Below are positions 48,310 to 57,905 of a stretch of DNA of 64,000 nucleotides, one piece after another. Origin of the DNA: Rehmannia glutinosa (Eukaryota > Streptophyta > Magnoliopsida > Lamiales > Orobanchaceae); NCBI GenBank assembly GCA_016081115.2, contig CM071928.1, forward strand, positions 53,451,950-53,515,949. The letters run 5' to 3'. Below the pieces are notes generated by a model, which had not been told where the DNA came from, did no database searches, and saw only the letters and a list, made by a program, of their open reading frames with translations. Position numbers and translations under genes: made by a program. Within the stretch, counting starts at the first letter, position 1, and every line of letters starts with the position of its first letter.

Positions 48310-49118
48310 TTGCAAAATGAATCTTCAAGTATTTATTTTTAATATAGGTCTCTTATATATTTATGAGTTTCAAAATTTTTAAAAGAGACCTTGCATGATT
48401 TTCTAAAACTCTTGAGCATTTTTATTAGACTTATGTGGCTTACTATCTCTTATGAAATCTTATAGCATAAGCTCTTTTTGATATCTCCTATCACTTCCCT
48501 ACACTTGCATTTTCTATGCAAATGTTGTCTAAGAATTGTGTAGGATACATATTTCATACTCATTGGCTATTACGTCATCAAGCTTCTTAAACCATCGAGG
48601 TATGTCTACTCATATTTTTCTTTAAACTCGATTTTATGCTTATGCACATATCTTTCAAGATATTTCATTTTGACCCCTTAAGTGCCCCTAATTGATCTTG
48701 CAAATATTTTCTTTTAAAAGGCACTACGTGTTTAGTCTCGATTTTATCGTTTATATGTTTTCCCGAAACCCATATTTGTTGGATATAGTCCAAACTTATA
48801 TTTTTGCAAAGTTTTAAAACTTTTGGGGTGAAAAATCGAATTTTGGAAAACTCTGGGAGAAAGAAAAATCACCTGGGACGGTCAAAGCAGGGCGCCGGCC
48901 GCCTCGCACATCGACGAGTCGCCCCATACCTCGACCGGTCGCCCAGGCCATTTTTGATAGTTAAAAACTTTCTGTCTTCGTTTCAAAACAGAACACAGAA
49001 AAATCCCCAAACCCTTGTTGAGCGAGAATTTCATCCCCTTTCTTCAAATCTTCAATTCTTCATCATTTTTCACGATTCTTGTTGCTAATCTTCTTATTTT
49101 CACAAGAATCTTACACAT
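48310..49118 (+). other. Spacer in element B between gag and the second ORF
   Basis: AT-rich spacer where pol would be expected; no reverse transcriptase or integrase motif in any frame. A CG-rich stretch at 48890-48950 contains CGACCGGTCG, the palindrome of the LTR, and is followed by a pyrimidine-rich leader up to ATG 49119. Confidence 0.7.
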
Positions 49119-50504
49119 ATGGCACCTCCAAGAAATTCTACCGAACGAAATCCTCAAAAGAGGAGAAGGAGGCAAAGGGGTGAATCTTCTTCCAATCCAC
49201 AACAAGATGATATTCTTCAAGGAGACTATCAAAATCGGCTTACGGAAGAGGAGATTGCCGAATTAAGAGTCGGGGTTTCAAAATCAAGCATTCATTGGGA
49301 CTCTAGTAAGTTATCACTCCTCTACGAGCCTCCCTCTAGAGCTAATAGATTTCGATTCTTAAATAAACTTGCGGAGGAACATTATGAGAATATTGGATTG
49401 AATGATAAGAAAATTGCGTGCACTCGTATGGTTCGTTTTCAAGCTTTTCATGATGAATTTCCAGATATTAGAGCTTATTTTGAAATTCAAGGATGGGTTT
49501 CTCTTTGGGATAATCCGTGTTTGCACTATGATGACGAGCTTATAAAACTTTTCTATGCAAATATGTGGATTGTTGATGCTACGATAGATAATCCTTTGGA
49601 ACTTCACACATTTGTTAATGGTAGGCATTTTTCATGGACATTGGCCGATATTTGTAATCACTTTAACGTGTCAAATGATGGATTAGTCAATGTGGATTGC
49701 TCTCATTGGGATGATAACGTTTTTGGTGTTTCACTAGATGATGTGAAAACCTTTTTAGGAGTATATCCCGAAGTGACATACTCGGCAATGCCGCCAAATT
49801 ATCGGATTATATCTATCATTTGCTCCTATTGTGTTTGTGGAAAGGAAGTAAAACTTCCAAGCAATCTCGAACTCTTTCTCACCTATAAGATTGTTCAAGG
49901 AGAAAGAGTAAATTATGGGGCAATCTTTGTGTATTGCTTGTTGGAATCTAGAAAGCCTACCAAAAAAAATATACCTTGGGTAATTTGATTTGTCGTCTCC
50001 TATATTTATCGGGATACCCGGAAAATGAAATGAATACCGAAATTCGTCACAATGATTTTGATAATGCCAACATTCTACAAATGGTAAGAATGTGACGACA
50101 TTTACCACGGGTTCCTACCAAAGCCGCTAGGGGACGTGCCCGACATCAACAACAACCTCAGGATGATTTCTTTAATGACAATGAGGTTGAAAATATTGGA
50201 AGAGGTGAGTTTAACGAACAAGGAGATGATGTGGGGAATGAAGAGGAAAATGAAGAAGAGAATGTGGGAAATGAACAAGAAATTAGGGAGGAAGGAGATG
50301 AAGATGAGTCGGATGTAGAGGATCTTAATCTCAAAGAGAGAATGGCCAAAGTGGAAAGAGAAACATTTAGAGATGTGGCCTCTCTTAGAAAAGAGCTCCG
50401 GTTGTGAAAAAGGAAAATTCTAGTTTGAAGAAGTCAATCGGAAAATTGAAGAAATTTATCAAAGATCTCATTCCCGGAACTTGCTTCTCTTCGGACGAAG
50501 ATTG
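49119..50504 (+). pseudogene. Second ORF of element B (putative plant transposon protein domain)
   Basis: Starts at ATG 49119 with a basic Arg/Lys-rich N terminus (KRRRRQRGESS, nuclear-localisation-like). It then shows the pattern of the putative plant transposon protein domain: CTRMVRFQAFHDEFP, GWVSLWDNP, LIKLFYANMWIVDA and VNGRHFSWTLADICNHF. The first frame ends at 49986-49988 through a small indel. The sequence continues in other frames with a Gln-rich stretch, an acidic Glu/Asp-rich region (50160-50330) and a coiled-coil end (50340-50504). The domain is common in plant retroelements beside gag or pol; its function is not known. It occupies the place of the extra ORF in family A but is not recognisably the same protein. 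Confidence 0.72.
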
Positions 50505-51754
50505 ATACCCCCACCCCCTTTACTTTCTAGCATTTTCATTAATGTTGCTTTGTATTTTGATAAACTTTTGTAAAACTCATTTGTACTAATGATATTTGCT
50601 TGTTTTTCTTAAAGGGTTAAAATTGCAAGTTGATTATGACTTGTGAATGATCATGACTTTGATGGAGTATTTGATGGTAAAAATACTCTTAAGCATTGTT
50701 TGATAATTGGTATAAAGTACTTGATGGTAAAAGTGCTTCTCTTAATGTTTTGACCTTTATGCTTAATTGGATATGTTGGAATTTTTTGACATTTGATACA
50801 TGTATTGTGTAAGGCATGACTTATTACTTGGTAGATGTTCTAATTTTTGGCATTTGTAATGCCTTGATCATTCTTAGCTTATCTCAATTGGGTTGAACCC
50901 GTGAGAATCTACTTTGAGCTCCTTACTTGATGAACTATTGTTGCATTTGTTGCATATGATTTTTTTTAGTTTTGGAATGAGGTTGATTGATGATATGAAA
51001 ATTTTTGGCTTGAACCATTTACAAAGGTTATATACAACCTCTTCTATTTTTAACGCACACAAGGTGTTTGTTGAAATGTCGCAATGAAACTTTCAACTTC
51101 TACATGATTCTCTTGCTTCAAAATGTCGTAAAATCTTTTTGAAATCATGTTTTTTTTTGCTTACTAATAAGCTTATGGATCTCTTATGTTTCAATTCTCC
51201 AATTTTCCTTGGATTACTATGCTTTAATTGCTCAACGGTTTTTAAACCGTCCCTTTGGCACGCTTTGATATTATTATATGGTATTTTCACCATCCTAACA
51301 TTCTTTTTGATGATTTCAAAGGGGGAGAAAAACAGGATATTGGCTCATTAGCTCAAAGAAGCTAATAAAAGCTTGTCATAAAAGCTATAAGCTATGGCTC
51401 ATAAAAGCCATAAGTTATGATTCGTTTTTAGTCCAATTGTTGCTTGATGGACTTATATTATTGTCTAATGATATTTTGTGACAGGGGGAGCTTATAAGCT
51501 CTTAAACAATTGTAAAAGCTAAAGCTTTTAGCTTATGAATAAGTGCTTTTACATTATTCTTGATGTGCTTGTTGATAGGGGGAGCTTGTGCTTATTATTG
51601 AAAAATATTTACTCCCTACTTGGTTGCTTTAATATTTTTTGGAAATTTTGGTTGCTTCCAAACGGTATGTTTTTACCGGAAAATCATTTCTCAAATTGCT
51701 CTCTTAATTTGTGTAAAAATTGTTTTGGTTTGTAATCATCAAAAAGGGGGAGAT
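50505..51754 (+). other. 3' spacer of element B with multiple polypurine tracts
   Basis: About 1.25 kb without a convincing gene. Four GGGGGAG-type purine tracts stand at 51321-51327, 51484-51490, 51578-51584 and directly before the LTR at 51741-51752 (AAAAAGGGGGAG). Multiple purine tracts before the 3' LTR are a described Sirevirus trait. Between them are palindrome-like AAGCTATAAGC/GCTTATAAGCT repeats (51345-51535). Confidence 0.7.
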
Positions 51755-53240
51755 TGTTTGATACATGTTTTTATCTTAATTTTGATGATTTTATTTTGTC
51801 ACCAAAACAATGCTTTTAAAGGTTGTCCAAATACTCCTAAATGATTTAAAATGGTTTTAATATTTTCCGGAGTATTTCCCCTAGTTTATTTTTGATAATA
51901 ATGGACAACACTTTTAATGATTTTATATCAATGGGTTTTTTACTCCTATAACAGGTTCCTAAATGTTGTCTAAATACTCTCGACTGGTTTAAAATGTTTT
52001 TACTAAATTTTCGGAGTATTTCTTGAGTTATGTTTTCGACAAAAATTGGACAACATTTCTGTCTCATGGTCGACCGGTCGCCCTATAAGGCAACCCGTAC
52101 CTGAAGATGTTTTTAGAAAAGAAAATGAGACGGAAGGAAAAACAAGCAGGTCGGCCGTGCCGCAGGCGTCGGCCGACGGTCGGCCCGTGGCATGTGATCG
52201 GCCGGCACTGCAAGTTTCTTGTTGAAACAGAACTAAAACATTGCATTTTTGAAATGAGAGGGACCGGTTGAAATAGGGGTCGACCGGTCGAAGCCTACGT
52301 CGACCGGTCGCCCTGTTGAAATTTTCAAAGTGTTCTCATTTTCTCTTATTTCTGTGCGACCGGTCGCCCTATGTATTGACAGCAAAAATATGACCGTTTG
52401 ACAGCAGACACATTTCCTTAAATTGTGGGATTGATTTCTAACAGCTATATTCTTGATTTTAATTGTATTTTTCTGTAGATTTTCAATCCCCAAGAGGAGC
52501 CTATGCTTGATCAATCATCTCCTATAAATAGAGGAAGTTTTGGAGCAACCAAAAACAACAATTGAGATACAACACAACAAGATACACTTCAAGCAAATAC
52601 TTGGTCTTTCATTGTTATTATTCTTGTTGTAAATTTGCCTAGCTTATCACTTTCACATCCTTGAGGTCTAGGCTATTCTTGATTACACTTTGCACTCAAA
52701 TTGTATTATTCATTATTGAGTTGTAATCTTGATTTTTGGTTATCATTCAAACACAAGATATCCTTGTGAGTGTTCTTGTGGTAAGAGCACACTTGGATGA
52801 TCTAGGTGAAGAAGATTGTGGTGATCTTCTTATTGAGGTGTTGAAGAATTTGGTATTCTTCAAGGTTGAAGATTGTGGTAATCTTCACAAGGTGCCGTTG
52901 AAGGAAGATTGTGGTAATCTTCAAAGGGAGATTGTGGTAATCTCCAAAGGTGGTGTTGGAGAAGAGTGTGGTGCTCTTCAAGGTGTTGTAAGTTGAATTT
53001 GTATTAATTTTGGCAATTAATAAAATTCTTTTTCTTTTCGAAATCCATCCCGGATATACTGGGGTGGTAGAGGATTAGGCCCTAGGTGGGTTGAACCTCT
53101 TTAAATCGACGTGTGTTGTTTACATTCCGCACCTTGATTATTTTGTTTGAGCATTCGATTGTAAAAAGAGGGCGAAATCGAAAAGATGGAGATAATCTAT
53201 TCACCCCCCCTCTAGATTATCGTAGCCGCTTGGACTTACA
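51755..53240 (+). repeat. 3' LTR of element B
   Basis: 1,486 bp; TGTTTGATAC start, GGACTTACA end, TATA box at 52523-52530, hairpin units at 52806-52985. It is followed by the target duplication CAAAA. Confidence 0.94.
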
Positions 53241-53248
53241 CAAAATAG

Positions 53249-53695
53249 GACTCATAGTAGAATATTACTATTACGAATATACGTGTAATTGATACAACTT
53301 CCACATATATAAAATCAAAAGCAAATTGTTTCTATGTTGTTTCAAATATGTTTCTTACAATAAGATGATAAAACAAATATTTGTTTCGAATGTGTTTCAG
53401 ATATGTTTCTATTGTACAACGAAAACATTTACCAGGTTGAACCATAAGAAACGTAACACAAAACGCAAAATAATTTGAATCCCAAATAAAGCAACATCAA
53501 TACATTAATTGAAAAACATCTCGTAACTCGTCTGCAAATTGTTCAAAAACATACAACTAAGAAAATCTAATCGATAATCAAAACAGCCAATACTGGTCAA
53601 AATCATCCAAGGAAAACTATTATAAATACCAAATACCCCATAATACTAAAAGTACCAAAATTAATACAAATGCATTGAGGTGATTATACAATTTA
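53249..53695. other. Spacer between convergent genes of MULE copy 2
   Basis: Non-coding spacer with a TGTTTC phrase array at about 53318-53412; homologous to 4900-5347 in copy 1. Confidence 0.6.
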
Positions 53696-56600
53696 TCAGG
53701 ATTTTCGTAACAACAATTCCCGAGTCCTTAGGGAGTGGAGGAAGAATTTCAATGTCATTTGTCGTCTCGTCGCCGTTTTGTTGCTTGACAGCGCGTGATT
53801 GTAGAGCAAATGACTAAACCTTGAGCGCTCATTCTCTACGTCAAACGCCTCAGCATCTATTTTCTTCCCGGCAACAAAATATTCAGCGTAACAGGCAACA
53901 AAAACACCACAGTCACTACAAAAACAAATGTAAAAAATAGACAGTCAGCCATATAAAACAACTAAAACAAAACAACAAGAAAGAACGAACAAATCGGAAA
54001 TACATAGAAAAAACGTACTTCTTGGTCTGCAAAGGAATGTCTTTCACAACGACAACTTTCATAGCAAAGATTCGGATCACGGAATACGCACCTCGCCAAG
54101 TACAACATTGGGATGGACACCATAAAAGGCTACCAAGGACGGGAATCTAGGAAGGAGGAGGAGGTCAAAGCTTTCACGGCAGCACCACTTTCACAGAATC
54201 ATCCGTCTTCAACGAATTGTACAAATAGATGGTTCTCTCCTTCACGCTCAACCGTCCCAGTACCCAATGCTCCATGTCAATGCAATGTATGGGGAACAGA
54301 ATGTGATCAACTTCCGACCATGGCCGTCCACAAGCTATATCATATCCCATGATATAGTCCACAATTGTCGTGTTGACATTGATCATGGAAAGATCAAAAT
54401 GTTTCTTTTTTCTTTTGTTCACTTGGCAATATTTCTTGTAAATGCTTTGGATTCACCGGTCAAATATTAAATCCGTCGTTGTGAATGTCACAGCACTATG
54501 CCCGTATAGGAACTTCTTCCTCAAATAGTAGAAAAGAACATCAATATGCTGCAAAATAAACACAAAACACAATCAAAAAAAAGAAGGGACAATTCAAAAA
54601 ACAACATGGAATACAAGAAAAACTTACAGAAGAAGCCAAGTACTCATCAACATAATACAGGCTGTGAAACCATGACTTCGACTTCACTTCACAGACACCA
54701 AGTTTCAAAGAAGGCTCAACTTTGTCATCTTCCTCCGAGTATCGATTCGGTCTGAAAAAGAGTATCAAATAAACACAAAACCAAAAACAACACACTAATC
54801 ACAAATTTATAAACATTTATGAAATTGTTTCATATATGTTTCAAAATGGTTTTTAATTGTTTCAGATAGCAACTAATTACAAATATGAAAATAATAAAGG
54901 TGTATACCCTTGAGAATCAAACCCTTCCACAAGCCAGTCGTTCAACCCATCCGACAGGGCCCTTATCCCCGGACCTTCACCCATATTCTCGTCCAGCGGG
55001 CACCTTCCCTTAACCAAGGGCTTTGGAACTTTTTTCCCAGCATCCACAACAACATCTTTGTCGCCGGCATCTTCCAATCCAATCACCATGTCCCCGGGTT
55101 CACCACCTTCAGCAGACAGTTTCAAAACACCCTGAAACAAAAAAAATAAAACAAAAGGGAATAAAATAACAAATAATAAACAGAATCCAAAAACAACAGA
55201 AAAACAGAACCTACAATTTAAACACACCTTTCCTAGTGCAGCTTGACTTGCAGTTTTTAATATATTGTCAATTTGAGAAGGGGTGAGATTGTCAAGTTCC
55301 TGAGAACTAAGGAATTTCTGCTCCTCCCCACCGTCCTTGATCGTCTCATCAGCAACCTTCTCAACCTCGCCACGTTCCTTGATTGATTCATCAAACACAT
55401 TCTCCCTCTCGCTGTCATCTTTCCTTGATTCATCAACTACATTATCAATGCCCTATTCTAGATTAACCAAACCACTAGCTGCAACACCCTCTCTAAAAGA
55501 CTAAAATCACCTTCACCAGCGTCATCTTTTTTCCGGCTTTCAAAGAAATGGGAACATCCACATTCCGTCATCAACCTCATCATCTCCATGTTTTTCCTCA
55601 TATGCATCTTCCTCGAACTCCGAACCTAAGGACATGCCATTAGATTGATTTCACTCGTGAGACTCCGATTCAACAACCTTCTCACCTTCATCAACAACAA
55701 AGACGAACTACATAAAAACAATAGCCATGTGATGAACGAAAACAAAAATAAACAATATAGAAACAAAAAAGAAACAACAAGAAAAAACAAGAAAGATAAC
55801 AAAAAAATACTTATAATTAAAAACAACAAAAAAAGTATGAGAATTGAGAACCTCTAGTTTGCTCTTAATATCGGCAAGTTAGACAAAACCATAGCAAATT
55901 GTTCTTCCAAGAATTTTGAAGTTGAAACCTTAAAAGCCTCAAATTCCTTAGAAAACAACCGCCGATTCCTAGCAATGTCGTCAACGGCCCTGTTTCAAGC
56001 CACTACCACCCACACCCTCCTTCCTCTTCAACCTTCCAACAACAAAATCATCGTCAACCAAGGGTTGAATGTGTACTTTGATTTATCATAGAATGTCTCG
56101 AATGCCAGCTGCACCGCATTTACATCATCATCGATGAGGCCACAAGTTCATCAAAACCAATCGAAATAAAAAAATAAATAAATCAAGACTTAGAAACATA
56201 AAAGAAACAATTAAAACATAAATGAAACAAAACAGGGGAAGAAAATAAATAGTAAAATCATATTGCTGTTCGGTGCCGCCGATTGAATATCTTCATGTCA
56301 AGGTCTTCGACACGAACTTTGTTGTCTTTCCGGACTTTGAACACGTCGATTCAAAATCTCGGGATCTGATCAACCCGAGCACAAAACTTGTCGTTCACTT
56401 CAGGGCAGCACTCATAGAACCATATCTGGAAAGCCAACGAAAATCCTTGAAGTCTATAGAATTTCGTACGCTTCCCACCAGGATTCTCCTCGCCTTGAAG
56501 TTTGTTTTTGTTGTACAATATTTGCTGCCTCAACTCACGTATCGTCACATCGAACAACTCACTACCCCAAGGATAAGTGTCCAAAACATCTATATCCTTG

Positions 56601-57557
56601 TTAACCAATTCAAAAATGACATCTCCACGGAACTAAAGTAGAAGTAAAAAGAAAAAATGGATAAAATAAAGTAAAGCCAATTTCGGTCGTCTAAATCCTC
56701 ATCCCCCAAACACGGAGTAAAAACATTCCTCGATCGATCGCTATTAAACTTGTTCCTACTAGCAAAATACTTCAAATATAATCGAACCCGAACATCACAG
56801 ACAAAGAAGGCTTAACACCAACACAATTCAAACCAAGAACAATAGCAAACTCACCCAACCCAAACCGCAACAACTTCCCACCCACGAAACAACAATTTCG
56901 TCCTTCTTCGAGTGGACGACTTGGCGTTTCAATAGAGAATGAACAAGCGATTCCTGGAAATCAACTTCTTTCATTTCAGAAATATCCAAAACAGTCCTCT
57001 TAAATGCCTCGGTTGGTTGTCGATTAAGGTAGTCTTTATATTCTTAATAACATCAAACGAAAAGGCAGTATTTACTCGAGCACTGAACCGGTCAGCAGGG
57101 TCAAGAACGTACTTGAAACCCTAGAAACAACAATGAAACAAAACAGAAACATAAAAGAAACACAAAATCAACAACCACTTCAACTTAAAACGCATAAAAA
57201 AATGAAACATAACAGAAACAAATAAGAAACAAATAAGAAACAACATCGAAACAAAAAAAAGAGTACAAATCAAAATACACAAAACTCATACCTCAGCAAC
57301 ATCGGTTTCTTCAAAGGAAACCTTCTTCTTCCCAGCAGCTTTCACACTGGCATTCGATTTCATAACTTTGGAAGGAGATTTAACATCCAGAACAACTTCT
57401 TCCTCAAAAACTTTTTCTACTTTCCTCTTCTTAGAATCCATAGAACCAGCAACAACCTTCTGAACTTTCCTCTTTTTCGAGGAATCTGCTGCTATCTTCG
57501 AAGAACTTCTCAAAACTCTCTTATGAGGTGAGTTTTTTGGAGCGTTTTTAGGAGCCA
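53696..57557 (-). pseudogene. DUF1985 and ULP1-like protease gene of MULE copy 2
   Basis: Read on the minus strand from ATG 57557. Exon 1 (57557-57292) encodes a basic nuclear-type N terminus with KKRK repeats. DUF1985 follows (about 57120-56350), with the typical YPWG motif (LDTYPWGSELFD near 56590-56560), but it is broken by frameshifts near 56990-56760. An acidic Glu-rich linker lies at about 55860-55230, with an exon ending at 55228. The C-terminal exons are 55131-54908, 54751-54628, 54548-54019 and 53915-53696. The ULP1 core has His in MEHWVLGR, Asn instead of Asp in YLYNSLKTDD, and Cys in the DCGVFVACY segment. A frameshift after KTDDSVKVV (near 54180) breaks the core. Unlike copy 1 it keeps GGA where copy 1 has TGA. 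It converges with the transposase gene; the biochemical role in the element is unknown. Confidence 0.82.
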
Positions 57558-57785
57558 TTAATAACACGAATACCAGCGGTTTGAAAAACAAACTAACCCT
57601 AGGAATAACGTGATGAAGGATGAAGCTCGAACGACGAATGAAACTGAAAGCACTAATGAGGGCATTTTGTGTAATTTCCTCTGTATTAAATTGAGGCAAT
57701 TTTGTTATAAAGTTGGTCCAGGTAACATAATTTTTTTAGAAACCTTAATCTACTTCACTAGGAAATTGTCCGAGCCCATTTCCCT

Positions 57786-57905
57786 CTAGGCCCACTAATT
57801 ATCTATATAAATATTCTGTAATTTAAATTTTTGCTACTGCAACAGTGTAATTTACTTGGCTGAATTAATTACTTTGCAATTTGCATAATCATCATCTTCA
57901 TTTGC
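57786..57905 (+). promoter_or_regulatory. Promoter of the PPR gene
   Basis: A site II-like element (opposite strand TGGGCC, 57787-57792) and a TATA box TATATAAAT at 57804-57812, 94 bp before the ATG. It lies immediately beside the end of MULE copy 2, so the MULE may have truncated or contributed to the upstream region. Confidence 0.5.

Larger units (their letters stand above)
45313..53240 (+). mobile_element. Non-autonomous Sirevirus-type retrotransposon B
   Basis: 7,928-bp element with two similar LTRs, initiator tRNA-Met primer site, gag, a second ORF with a plant transposon domain and purine tracts, but no protease, integrase, reverse transcriptase or RNase H anywhere inside. It is flanked by CAAAA at 45308-45312 and 53241-53245. 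The termini are TGTTTGATAC and GGACTTACA. It must rely on pol of another element. It is inserted at the end of the transposase reading frame of MULE copy 2. Confidence 0.93.
38279..53248 (+). pseudogene. MuDR-type transposase of MULE copy 2 (split by A3 and B)
   Basis: Same protein as in copy 1. Start ATG 38279. The zinc-finger DNA-binding region is clear (38770-38990: GDIYNTKEELIKQL, then CKQKYYVNCIDENCNWHLKA and ERTHTC, a C-C-C-H-type pattern). The transposase core begins at 39280 with the first DDE Asp at VIIVD, where the frame breaks (about 39375). An intron with TGTTTC phrases ends at the acceptor before 39715. The core continues to 40024, is interrupted by A3, and resumes at 44813. After another intron (to 45033), an exon carries the SWIM finger CTCNKFQMDEIPCPH (45115-45160) and a knuckle CGRCGDPDHN (45250-45280). 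Element B sits between the last sense codon and the TAG at 53246-53248. Further frame breaks occur near 38645 and 39430. Confidence 0.87.
37472..57785 (+). mobile_element. MULE copy 2 (ULP1-carrying), nested with Sireviruses
   Basis: Second copy of the MULE in the opposite orientation to copy 1. The left terminus GGGAAAAGGACA at 37472 matches copy 1. It carries the transposase on the plus strand (38279-53248) and the convergent DUF1985/ULP1 gene on the minus strand (57557-53696). A3 (40025-44807) and B (45313-53240) are inserted in it. The right terminus is set at about 57785, where the opposite strand begins GGGAAATGGGCTCGG, only partly similar to the left terminus. I could not find a matching 9-bp target duplication, so the right edge is uncertain by about 100 bp. 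Confidence 0.82.

Noticed and set aside
57660..57800. Exact right terminal inverted repeat of MULE copy 2
   Set aside because: The opposite strand at 57785 begins GGGAAATGGG, only partly like the left end, and no 9-bp duplication was found; the boundary was left approximate.
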